Shown here: positions 46,863 through 55,082 of the stretch, piece after piece | How the letters are laid out: each line of letters starts with the position of its first letter | Numbering within the stretch: the first letter of the stretch is position 1 | Source of the DNA: Acinetobacter courvalinii | Lineage (GTDB): Bacteria > Pseudomonadota > Gammaproteobacteria > Pseudomonadales > Moraxellaceae | Reading direction: 5' to 3' | DNA length: 64,000 nucleotides | Assembly: GCF_014635545.1 (NCBI RefSeq) | Contig: NZ_BMDA01000005.1 | Coordinates: 163,833 to 227,832 of the forward strand | Notes under the pieces: model-generated | Database searches by the model: none | What the model was told of the DNA's origin: nothing | Seen by the model: the letters and a program-made list of their open reading frames with translations, nothing else | Position numbers and translations under genes: made by a program

Positions 46863-47543
46863 TTACTGCTTAGGGTCTTTTTGCTGAATCGGGGTGACTT
46901 CAGTATCTTCCAGCCCATCTTCATCAAAGTCGTCATCGTTTGATGGCGACAGAATTGCAGCCAGATTAACATTGCCCCAGACGATTAACTCTGCTGGACG
47001 AACCCGGGCTCGGTTTACATGCACTTTGCTCAGCGTTTCGATAATACTGGCTTTCTTGCCAAGCCAGCGATTCAGGTCCAGATAAAGCAATTCATCCTTG
47101 ACCTTGACGATATCAAAATGTTCCAGGATTTTACCTAGAGGATCTTCTTCACGAAATTTCTGGTAATACCAGATGGCAATATAAAAGCCCCATTTCTGAA
47201 AAATATTCTTGAATTTTGCTTCAATGACCTGAGTATTGCTGATCTGTTCAAACACCATCAGTTGTACGTTTTGATTCATTTCCATCTGAATCAATTTCAA
47301 GTCGACCGAGAGCGTGGTATGTAAGCCCTTTACATCTAGTGTGGTATATAAGCGTAACCAGCCATCATATAAATCGGCATGTAGGTCTTGCATCATGTCG
47401 ACATTTTCTGTGACATAACGCTCCATGGTGGCATTCACAAAAACTTGTGAAAGCGAAAATTCTCTTTCTTCTTCGATGAATTCTTCTGCTTTTTGGTAAA
47501 CTTTACGTAGACGTTTAAAAACGGACGAGATTAGCGTTTGCAT
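46863..47543 (-). CDS. unknown protein with acidic tail
   Basis: A 226-residue soluble protein not assigned to a family. It has an Arg/Lys-rich helical start (FKRLRKVYQKAEEF), a mixed region (YDGWLRLYTTLDVKGLHTTLSVD) and a very acidic tail SNDDDFDEDGLEDTE. No signal peptide or membrane helix. The middle segment resembles ligand-binding or lipid-associated conserved proteins of Acinetobacter but no name is justified. Divergent from the TonB-like gene with a 22-bp palindrome between. Confidence 0.7.
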   Translation of the reverse strand: MQTLISSVFKRLRKVYQKAEEFIEEEREFSLSQVFVNATMERYVTENVDMMQDLHADLYDGWLRLYTTLDVKGLHTTLSVDLKLIQMEMNQNVQLMVFEQISNTQVIEAKFKNIFQKWGFYIAIWYYQKFREEDPLGKILEHFDIVKVKDELLYLDLNRWLGKKASIIETLSKVHVNRARVRPAELIVWGNVNLAAILSPSNDDDFDEDGLEDTEVTPIQQKDPKQ

Positions 47544-47633
47544 AAAAGTTGTTCCAGAAAGTGAATTGATAGGTCATGCAATACCACGATCTTTGTATTA
47601 ACTAAAAAATAAAAATAAATTTCTAACTTGCAG

Positions 47634-47655
47634 TGTAGCAAAATTAATTGCTACA
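47634..47655. promoter_or_regulatory. 22-bp palindrome, operator candidate
   Basis: TGTAGCAA-AATTAA-TTGCTACA, perfect 8-bp arms around a 6-bp centre, within the divergent gap between the unknown gene at 46863-47543 and the TonB-like gene. No known regulator is matched. Confidence 0.55.
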
Positions 47656-47759
47656 TTTTCATAAAATGATGTTATGGAAACACTGTAACTATAAGTGGAT
47701 CACATTTTTGTAAATTTTTGAATATTGTTTGGGTTTTTATACGGTTATCACCGTTGGGG

Positions 47760-48674
47760 ATGAGGCATTTTTGCCGCTTGAATCGCATGTGGAATAAAAT
47801 AAATTTTCGTTCAGCGCTGTCTGGTTATTGGTGGCAAGATCCGCTTTTTGTAGGGGCGGTTGCTTTGGCGATGCTGTTGCATGGTGCTGTGCTGGCTATT
47901 CATTTTACCATGCCATCGCCTGCAGATACCTCAACCAAAGAAATTGCAGTCACTGTGCGTCCCAGTGCGGATAAAGTCAAAGAGGCGGATTTTCTGGCCC
48001 AGGCGGATCAACAGGGTTCGGGTGATTTCCGTCAAGCGCATCGTATGGCCAGTGATATGCCAGCGCCCATGCAGGCTGATGCGACAACAGGCGAGTCTAC
48101 ACTAGAAAGTCTGGAAAAAGTTCAGCAGAAACGTGAGCTCAAGTTTGAAGAAAAAGTATTAATGACAGTTTTAAGCTGGCAAAAACAGGCAGAACAAAGC
48201 GAACGTAAAAAGACTTTGGATGAGTTACAAAGCCAGTTTCAGGCCAAGGCCGCGATGGTAGCGAGCTTGGAAGCACAATATTTACAACGGCAGCAAAATT
48301 TTAGCCGCAAACAACGCATTAAAACGGTTGATGGCATTCAAGCCAAACAAGATGCATCCGCTGCCTATCTGGATAAGTTCCGTCAAAAAGTCGAATTGTA
48401 TGGCAACCGTTATTATCCGGATGAGGCAAAGCAGCAACGTTTAGCCGGAGAAGTGCGTTTAATGGTGATTCTGAATGCGGAGGGCGGGATTCGGGCGATT
48501 CGTTTAATCGAAAGTTCGGGGCATTCCATTTTGGATGAAGCTGCTAAAGCGTCAGTGCGCCGTGGTGCACCATTTGGAGCATTTGATGCAGCGATGAAAA
48601 AGGATATTTCGGAGTTGCGAATTATACGGACTTGGCGTTTTGACCCCGTCGATGCAGAGTTTGAAGTGCATTGA
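47760..48674 (+). CDS. second TonB-family energy transducer
   Basis: A 304-residue protein with TonB architecture: an N-terminal membrane helix (about 28-50, VGAVALAMLLHGAVLAIHF), a long helical segment (about 105-215, Gln/Lys/Glu-rich) and a TonB_C domain (about 216-304, AGEVRLMVILNAEGGIRAIRLIESS). No ExbB or ExbD partner is adjacent, so it must borrow the set at 39.5 kb or another. Start is uncertain: 47760 has GGGG too close, 47787 has none, and a TTG lies at 47718. Upstream of a siderophore receptor. Confidence 0.78.
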   Translation: MRHFCRLNRMWNKINFRSALSGYWWQDPLFVGAVALAMLLHGAVLAIHFTMPSPADTSTKEIAVTVRPSADKVKEADFLAQADQQGSGDFRQAHRMASDMPAPMQADATTGESTLESLEKVQQKRELKFEEKVLMTVLSWQKQAEQSERKKTLDELQSQFQAKAAMVASLEAQYLQRQQNFSRKQRIKTVDGIQAKQDASAAYLDKFRQKVELYGNRYYPDEAKQQRLAGEVRLMVILNAEGGIRAIRLIESSGHSILDEAAKASVRRGAPFGAFDAAMKKDISELRIIRTWRFDPVDAEFEVH

Positions 48675-48824
48675 AGTCAGGTATATTTTCTGATTGGAAT
48701 TTATGATGATTAAAAACCAAATTAAATATATATAAAAATCAAATGATTATGTTTTTTAGTGAATTTTTTATAATTTAAATTAATTAAAAACAATAGTTTA
48801 AATTTATTTGTCAATTATTGAATT

Positions 48825-48843
48825 GATAATAAAAACAATTATC
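48825..48843. promoter_or_regulatory. Fur box upstream of the siderophore receptor
   Basis: GATAATAAAAACAATTATC has both outer hexamers of the 19-bp Fur consensus (GATAAT and ATTATC) at the right 7-base spacing; the middle is less conserved. It is about 118 bases upstream of the receptor start at 48962. Confidence 0.65.
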
Positions 48844-48961
48844 ATTTGCGGTGTCTTTTTGTTAAATCTCCTTTTTGAAAATGAATGCATCCTTCTTTAA
48901 ATTTTCGGGGGGAAGGATATGCATGTTTTCAAATGCACTTCCCTTTATAAGGACATATTTC

Positions 48962-51136
48962 ATGCACCAAGATCCGACTTTGAGCCTGTTTAAAGCGCAC
49001 CCGCTTGTATTGGCGATGGCAACAATTATTTTTCCATCATTGGCTTTTGCAGAAAGTAAACCATCTAATGACACTGCACAGTTGCCAACGATTACAGTCA
49101 AAGCTGAACAAAGTGATCGGGCAAAGACCGAAGGAACTGGAAGTTACACAGCTAAAAGTACCAATACTGCGACTAAATTTGATTTGTCTTTGAGAGATAC
49201 TCCTCAAGCTGTGAAAGTTTATACACGTGAATATTTGGATGACCGAAATATTGATTCTTTTCAAGATTTCATGAGTAATGTCACGGGAGTAACTGTTTCT
49301 CGTACAGATGAGCGTCAAAGTTATTTTGCCCGTGGCTTTCAGGTGGATTATCACCTGATCGATGGCATGCCAAGTACATCATCACTTGCAGAAGGTGATT
49401 TGGATTTGGGAATCTATGATCGCGTTGAAGTCGTCAAAGGAGCCAATGGCTTAAACTCGGGCGCAGGTAACCCTTCGATGGGAATAAATATGGTACGTAA
49501 ACGTGCCAATGCCAAAGAATTCACAGGTAATGTGAATGCATCTGTTGGGTCATGGAATCGCTATACTAGTTCTGCGGATCTTTCGAATGCATTAAATGCA
49601 GATGGTTCTTTACGTGGGCGAGTTTATATAAAGCACTCAGATGAAGACTCCTTCATGGATTTCTTCTCAAGAGAACGTAATATTGTTTATGGTGCAATTG
49701 ACTATGATGTTACGGATAAAACAAATTTATCCTTTGCAGCGACCTATCAAGAATTAAATCGTGATGGAATACGTTGGGGAGGCTTACCTGCTTTTTATAA
49801 TGATGGGACGCGGACCAAATTTGATCGCTCTCTAACAGTGAGTTCAGACTGGACGTACTGGAATGTTAATACAACAGCAGTTTTTGCTGGCTTAAAACAG
49901 AATCTTTTTAATGATGTAAATTTAAATATTGCCTATTCCTTTCAGCGAAATGATAAAGAAACCGCCTTACTTTATATTGATGGCAAGGTTGATAAGGCAA
50001 CTAATAAAAGTCTAGGTTCTGTTTCAGTGTATTCGTCAGATGCTCGTAATGATGAAAATAACATTGATATGTATATATCAGCACCTTTCACCATTGCAGA
50101 TCGTAAGCAAGAAATTATATTGGGTGGTTCATGGAATAAAAGTGAATTGGTCAATAGTCGTTATGGAACCATTCAAGGAAAGGACAAAGGAACAAATGAT
50201 CTGGATATTGATAAATGGAAACAACTCGATTTTTCCGATATGAATACCAAGTTGCTTACTCCTATTACCAATCCACAGAAATTGCCAGGTAATACAACGA
50301 CTCAAACAGGTGTTTATATTGCAGGTAAATTCCAAGTGCTTGATCCATTAAAAGTGGTGGCAGGAGCAAGACTGTCGAACTGGGAATATGAGTCTGAAGA
50401 TGGTAAGGGGAATCGTGAATTCAAAGATCAAGTCACGCCTTATGTAGGGCTTGTCTATGATTTTGCTCAAGATCATTCTTTCTATGCAAGTTATACCGAT
50501 ATTTTTAAACCGCAAAATCGTCGTGATGTAAATGCGAATTACATTGATCCGATTATTGGTCGAAATTATGACACAGGTATAAAAAGTGAATGGTTTGGTG
50601 GCCGCCTAAATACTGCGCTTTCTATATTCAGAATTGAACAAAGTAATTTTGCTGAGGAGCTCTCAGGCGTAACCGTTATTGGTGTTAAACCTGATGAAAA
50701 AGCATATAGAGCTGTTGATGGGGTTGTTAGTAAAGGGGTTGAGCTTGAAATTGATGGTGAAATAAACCAGAACTGGGGCGTGAATTTTGGTATCGCAAAC
50801 TTTGAAGCCAAAGATGCTAAAGATCAGAAAGTAGCAGTCAATAGTGCTCGTACCACATCAAATTTATTTGTTAAATATAAAGCGGAACAATGGAATGCAG
50901 GCTTTGGTGTAAATTATAGAGGAAAAACTTATACGGGAACTGGTGCCAGTTTGATTGAGCAAGATGAGGTTTTCTTGCTGAGTGCAATGTTGGGTTATAA
51001 AGTTGATCAAAATATCAGTGTGCAACTTAACTTAGATAATTTATTAGACAAAGAATATTATGATGGTATTGGTGCAAATAGTATGAACTATGGAGCGCCA
51101 CGGAATGCAACATTGACTTTCCGCTACCAATTCTAA
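48962..51136 (+). CDS. TonB-dependent siderophore receptor
   Basis: A 724-residue outer-membrane receptor of the FhuE/FpvA-like group. A signal peptide ends about residue 32 (SLAFA). A plug domain (about 60-190) includes the TonB box region LPTITVKAEQ and RDTPQAVKVYTREYLDDRN, with NSGAGNPSMGINMVRKR near residue 168; a beta barrel follows to the terminal phenylalanine in RYQF. ATG 48962 follows AAGGA with good spacing; two in-frame ATGs upstream are less well placed. Ligand not predictable, but ferric hydroxamate or pyoverdine-type siderophores are typical for the group. Confidence 0.88.
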   Translation: MHQDPTLSLFKAHPLVLAMATIIFPSLAFAESKPSNDTAQLPTITVKAEQSDRAKTEGTGSYTAKSTNTATKFDLSLRDTPQAVKVYTREYLDDRNIDSFQDFMSNVTGVTVSRTDERQSYFARGFQVDYHLIDGMPSTSSLAEGDLDLGIYDRVEVVKGANGLNSGAGNPSMGINMVRKRANAKEFTGNVNASVGSWNRYTSSADLSNALNADGSLRGRVYIKHSDEDSFMDFFSRERNIVYGAIDYDVTDKTNLSFAATYQELNRDGIRWGGLPAFYNDGTRTKFDRSLTVSSDWTYWNVNTTAVFAGLKQNLFNDVNLNIAYSFQRNDKETALLYIDGKVDKATNKSLGSVSVYSSDARNDENNIDMYISAPFTIADRKQEIILGGSWNKSELVNSRYGTIQGKDKGTNDLDIDKWKQLDFSDMNTKLLTPITNPQKLPGNTTTQTGVYIAGKFQVLDPLKVVAGARLSNWEYESEDGKGNREFKDQVTPYVGLVYDFAQDHSFYASYTDIFKPQNRRDVNANYIDPIIGRNYDTGIKSEWFGGRLNTALSIFRIEQSNFAEELSGVTVIGVKPDEKAYRAVDGVVSKGVELEIDGEINQNWGVNFGIANFEAKDAKDQKVAVNSARTTSNLFVKYKAEQWNAGFGVNYRGKTYTGTGASLIEQDEVFLLSAMLGYKVDQNISVQLNLDNLLDKEYYDGIGANSMNYGAPRNATLTFRYQF

Positions 51137-51151
51137 AATTGAATCAATAAA

Positions 51152-51178
51152 AAAACGGCTAGATTCAGCCGTTTTTAT
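51152..51178. terminator. bidirectional intrinsic terminator
   Basis: Stem AAAACGGCT/AGCCGTTTTT with loop AGATTC and flanking A and T runs, between convergent genes. Confidence 0.88.
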
Positions 51179-51205
51179 GCGGTTTGTGGATAAGTTTGTA
51201 TTTAT

Positions 51206-51505
51206 TCACAATTCCTTTTGACTGGAATAGGCTCGTTCAATCTTACAGATTTCAACGCTAAAGTCCTGATACCATTTTTGTTGACCCAAGCGCTGGGCTA
51301 CTTGATGTTCTGCATCTTGTTGCCAACGTTGAATATCTTCAAGGCTATGCCAATAAGACAGGGCAATTTCAAAACCATTTTCACTGCATGCTTCAAACTT
51401 GGCACAGTTAAACTGGCTCAAGGCTTTATGTCTGAGCATTTGGGCCATGTCTGAATACGTTGCATCAAGTTGTTTGATCGTGGCTTTAAAAATAACGATA
51501 TACAT
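51206..51505 (-). CDS. antibiotic biosynthesis monooxygenase (ABM) domain protein
   Basis: A 99-residue ferredoxin-like ABM fold protein: YIVIFKATIKQLDATYSD, FEIALSYWHSLEDIQRWQQDAEHQVAQ (about 45-70) with the SYW...W...EH pattern. Such proteins may be quinol monooxygenases or heme-degrading enzymes; the function is open. It begins 11 bases downstream of ybeY on the same strand. Confidence 0.85.
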   Translation of the reverse strand: MYIVIFKATIKQLDATYSDMAQMLRHKALSQFNCAKFEACSENGFEIALSYWHSLEDIQRWQQDAEHQVAQRLGQQKWYQDFSVEICKIERAYSSQKEL

Positions 51506-51516
51506 AGGACCTTGGA

Positions 51517-52002
51517 TTAGCTTTCATCGGCTTGGTAAGGATTGGCGATTCCCAGTTTTTTCAGAATCTCGATTTCCAAAGCTTCCATCTCTTCAGCTTC
51601 AGCTTCGCTGGTCTCATGGTCATAACCGAGTAAATGTAAAACGCCGTGGACCAGTAAATGATTGAAATGATCATTTGGTGTTTTTTGCTGTTCAGCGGCT
51701 TCTTGTAAAACCACAGGAATACAAATCACCAAATCTCCTAAAGGCTCTGCATCGAGTAAGCTGAGCATTTCCTCTGGGATGTCACTGGGGAAAGACAGCA
51801 CATTGGTCGGTTTGTCTTTTTCACGATATTGCAGGTTGAGTTCATGGCTTTCTGCGATGTCGACACAGGCAATTCCGATTTCGCAATTGACATCGAAACC
51901 GACATGACGCAGTGCAGTTTCGATATTTTTTTTGATTTGCCCACGTTTGAGTGGCAATTCAGCAGCTTGAAAGTCTTGTTGAAGACTTAAATTGATTTTC
52001 AA
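51517..52002 (-). CDS. ybeY: endoribonuclease YbeY
   Basis: YbeY is a zinc endoribonuclease for 16S rRNA 3' maturation and ribosome quality control. The 161-residue protein has the zinc motif [11 protein letters not shown] (H119, H123, H129) with GD-LVICIP and NVLSFPSD. It follows phoH as in many gammaproteobacteria, but 299 bases of repeats separate them. ybeX and lnt are not next to it here. Confidence 0.95.
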   Translation of the reverse strand: MKINLSLQQDFQAAELPLKRGQIKKNIETALRHVGFDVNCEIGIACVDIAESHELNLQYREKDKPTNVLSFPSDIPEEMLSLLDAEPLGDLVICIPVVLQEAAEQQKTPNDHFNHLLVHGVLHLLGYDHETSEAEAEEMEALEIEILKKLGIANPYQADES

Positions 52003-52123
52003 AATAGATCCTTAGATATAAATTAGATCTACGAACTTAGATTGAGTCTAAGAAATGTAGATAAAGATCATGGTGGAATCTTGCCACATTCTCATCCATT
52101 TGCTGGATAAGCCTTCGGCGCGA

Positions 52124-52149
52124 CCTACTTTTGTTTTGGCAAAAGTAGG
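52124..52149. repeat. intergenic hairpin repeat
   Basis: CCTACTTTTG-TTTTGG-CAAAAGTAGG, perfect 10-bp arms. Located between phoH and ybeY; it looks like a REP-type element, common in Acinetobacter genomes in my recollection. Confidence 0.65.
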
Positions 52150-52199
52150 CAAAACCTGATTTTACATTTATTGTAACGTTAGATCCGCATCCTTCATTC

Positions 52200-52258
52200 A
52201 CAGCATAGCTGTTCATCTTGCGCTCAGACAAAGCATAGCTTTGTTTATCTTCGCTCAG
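52200..52258. repeat. two tandem 26-27-bp units with hairpin cores
   Basis: Unit one (52202-52227) and unit two (52232-52258) share AGCATAGCT...ATCTT.CGCTCAG. Each contains a small perfect hairpin: ACAGC-ATA-GCTGT at 52200-52212 and CAAAGC-ATA-GCTTTG at 52229-52243. The second also recurs with one change at 60784-60798. Confidence 0.6.
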
Positions 52259-52301
52259 GTTGCGAATGACAGCTCCCAGTATCGAATTAGATTAATATTA
52301 T

Positions 52302-53375
52302 TTAATGCTGGGCATCAGCTTTCTCATCATTTTCTGCAATCAGTGCTTCTTGTTTGGCTTTGCGTTCGGCGCGGGCTTCTGCTGACAAGCGTTGCTGCTC
52401 ATTATCCCAACCTTCGTAAGCTTCAACAATTTTTTGTACCAGTTGATGGCGCACCACATCACGTGAGTGGAAACGGGTGATATGAATTTCGTGCACATTT
52501 TCCAGTACACGTAAGGCTTGTGCCAAACCGGATTGCTGGCCGCGTGGCAAGTCAACCTGAGTCACGTCACCGGTGATCACGGCACGAGAGCCAAAACCTA
52601 AACGGGTCAGGAACATCTTCATCTGTTCAGGGGTGGTGTTTTGCGCTTCATCCAAAATCACGAAAGAATGATTCAGGGTGCGTCCACGCATGTAGGCGAG
52701 GGGAGCAACTTCAATCACTTGACGTTCAATCAGTTTGGCTACTTTTTCAAAACCCAGCATTTCATACAGGGCATCGTAAAGCGGACGCAAGTACGGGTCG
52801 ATTTTCTGGGTCAGATCGCCGGGTAAAAAACCCAGCTTTTCACCTGCTTCAACCGCTGGGCGAACCAGCAAGATGCGCTGAATCTCATTGCGTTCCAGCA
52901 TATCAACCGCAGCAGCAACCGCCAGATAGGTCTTACCTGTCCCGGCAGGGCCGATACCGAATGAGATATCACTTTGTAAAATGCGTTGTACGTAACGTTT
53001 TTGATTGGCACCACGTGGGTTGATTCGCCCTTTGCGGGTCTGCAACCAAACACTGTCAAGGCCAGTATGTTCCTGTTCTGAATCATCCATGAGTTCACGG
53101 TCGGTCTGTGAACCCTGGATCATCAAATGAATGACATCGGCACTGATTTGTGAGGAAATTTCTGATTCTTGATAGAGCCGTTGCAATAGTGCTTCGGCTC
53201 TTTCGACCGCTTCTATATCACCATCGAGATAAAAGGCATCGCCACGGTGAGTAATTTTGACATCTAAACGTTGTTCGATTTGTTTTAAATGCCCGTTATA
53301 CGCACCGAGCATGCTTTTTAAGCGTTCCAATTGAATCTCAGGGAACGTTACTGTACGTCGAATCGCTGCAGTCAA
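52302..53375 (-). CDS. PhoH-family ATPase
   Basis: A 357-residue cytoplasmic ATPase of the PhoH/YbeZ group, usually linked to YbeY and rRNA processing. Walker A is GPAGTGKT (142-149), Walker B ILDEAQN about residue 240, and an N-terminal KH-like part covers about 15-80. TTG 53375 has AAGGG at good spacing and gives the canonical MTAAIRRTVTFP start; a TTG at 53435 would overlap miaB. It is 40 bases after miaB, in the miaB-phoH-ybeY order. C-terminal tail is Lys/Glu/Ala-rich. Confidence 0.92.
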   Translation of the reverse strand: MTAAIRRTVTFPEIQLERLKSMLGAYNGHLKQIEQRLDVKITHRGDAFYLDGDIEAVERAEALLQRLYQESEISSQISADVIHLMIQGSQTDRELMDDSEQEHTGLDSVWLQTRKGRINPRGANQKRYVQRILQSDISFGIGPAGTGKTYLAVAAAVDMLERNEIQRILLVRPAVEAGEKLGFLPGDLTQKIDPYLRPLYDALYEMLGFEKVAKLIERQVIEVAPLAYMRGRTLNHSFVILDEAQNTTPEQMKMFLTRLGFGSRAVITGDVTQVDLPRGQQSGLAQALRVLENVHEIHITRFHSRDVVRHQLVQKIVEAYEGWDNEQQRLSAEARAERKAKQEALIAENDEKADAQH

Positions 53376-53415
53376 GATAAACCCTTTTTGTTGCTTTGTA
53401 GGAATAACCCTTACA

Positions 53416-54867
53416 TTACGCCACGTCAGGTTCAAGATTCAAGAGTTCTCCGTAAACTAAATTTAAAGTTTTGATTTCGGTGATCTCGATCTCTGCGAAA
53501 CGACCAACCCACGCGGCATCACCGATAAAGGTGACTAAACGTGTATTGTCTGCGGTACCGATTAAAACATTCGGGTCTTTATCCGACACTTTTTCAATCA
53601 GCACGCGTTCAATTTTACCGAGCATGGCATCAGTTTTATCGATACTCGATTTCTTAATCACTTCCTGAACTTGCGCAAGTCGATCTTTTTTCACTTGCTC
53701 AGGTGTGCTATCCGGTAAGTCCGATGCAGGGGTGCCCGGACGTTTTGAATAAACAAAGCTATAAGAGTGATCGAAATCTAAATCTTTAATGAATTGCAAG
53801 GTTTCAGCAAAGTGTTCATCTGTTTCCCCCGGGAAACCGATAATGAAGTCACTGGATAAATGCATATCTGGACGTACTTTGCGTAGCTTGGCAATTTTAT
53901 CAATGTACACATCAATGGTGTGGTTACGTTTCATGGCTTGCAGTACATCGTTCGAACCACTTTGTACTGGCAAATGTAGATGCGAAACCATTTGCGGTAA
54001 ATCACGGTAGCACTGAATCAGATCATCTGAAAATTCAAGCGGGTGAGAGGTGGTGTAGCGTAGACGACCGATTCCTGGAATCTCTGCAACCAAGCGCAAT
54101 AATTCAGGGAAGGTACAGATGCCACCCTCGAAGGTTTCACCGCGGTAACCATTCACGTTTTGACCGAGCAAGCTGATTTCACGAACCCCTTTTTCAGCTA
54201 AACCGGCAATTTCAGCCAGCACGTCATCCAGAGGACGAGACACTTCTTCACCGCGTGTATAAGGAACCACACAGAAAGAACAGTATTTAGAACAGCCTTC
54301 CATGATAGAGACAAATGCCTTAAAGCCTTCGACACGTGGTTCAGGCAGGAAGTCGAATTTTTCGATATCCGGGAAAGAAATATCCACCAGTTTGATTTTT
54401 TCTTTCTTTGGCTTTTCTACTTGCTCGTTATGCTGATCCAGCATTTGTGGCAAACGGTGCAAGGTTTGCGGGCCAAAGACCATGTCGACATAGGGTGCGC
54501 GTTTTTGAATGTTGTCGCCTTCTTGAGAGGCAACACAACCACCGACACCAATCACCAGATCCGGATTTTTTTCTTTAAGTTTGCGCCAGCGGCCTAAACC
54601 ACTGAAGACCTTTTCTTGGGCTTTTTCACGAATCGAACAGGTATTCATCAGCAGAATATCCGCATCATTCGGGTTGTCAGTGAGCACATAACCGTGTGAA
54701 TCACCTAATAAATCTGCCATACGATGACTGTCATACTCATTCATCTGACACCCTTGAGTTTCAATATATAACTTCTTAATTGAAACATCAGCGGTGTGCA
54801 TGGGCTGGGTAACAGTGTTTTCTGAGGCAGCTTTTACAGCACTGGGAATGAATGTTTGAACCGTCAT
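53416..54867 (-). CDS. miaB: tRNA-2-methylthio-N6-dimethylallyladenosine synthase
   Basis: MiaB is a radical-SAM methylthiotransferase that modifies A37 of tRNAs reading UNN codons. The 483-residue protein has the N-terminal cluster cysteines C40, C77 and C111, the radical-SAM triad GCSKYCSFC (C192, C196, C199), and a C-terminal TRAM domain (about 405-470). The start [13 protein letters not shown] carries a short Ala-rich extension before the conserved [13 protein letters not shown]. First in the operon. Confidence 0.96.
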   Translation of the reverse strand: MTVQTFIPSAVKAASENTVTQPMHTADVSIKKLYIETQGCQMNEYDSHRMADLLGDSHGYVLTDNPNDADILLMNTCSIREKAQEKVFSGLGRWRKLKEKNPDLVIGVGGCVASQEGDNIQKRAPYVDMVFGPQTLHRLPQMLDQHNEQVEKPKKEKIKLVDISFPDIEKFDFLPEPRVEGFKAFVSIMEGCSKYCSFCVVPYTRGEEVSRPLDDVLAEIAGLAEKGVREISLLGQNVNGYRGETFEGGICTFPELLRLVAEIPGIGRLRYTTSHPLEFSDDLIQCYRDLPQMVSHLHLPVQSGSNDVLQAMKRNHTIDVYIDKIAKLRKVRPDMHLSSDFIIGFPGETDEHFAETLQFIKDLDFDHSYSFVYSKRPGTPASDLPDSTPEQVKKDRLAQVQEVIKKSSIDKTDAMLGKIERVLIEKVSDKDPNVLIGTADNTRLVTFIGDAAWVGRFAEIEITEIKTLNLVYGELLNLEPDVA

Positions 54868-55082
54868 GCAGGCTCCTAAACAAGGTGGATTTAAATAAAC
54901 CGCGGATTATAGCAGTATTTTTGCTTGTGCGCAGAGAATAAAAAACTGACAAAAATGGACAGTTTGTGAATAAAATTGTGTGAATTTTAATGAATATGAA
55001 TCAGTAATTTACATAACACAACAATAGTGAGAAGCTAGACTTATTACACTATGTAAGCAGGCAAAATTGGGCATAGATATTG

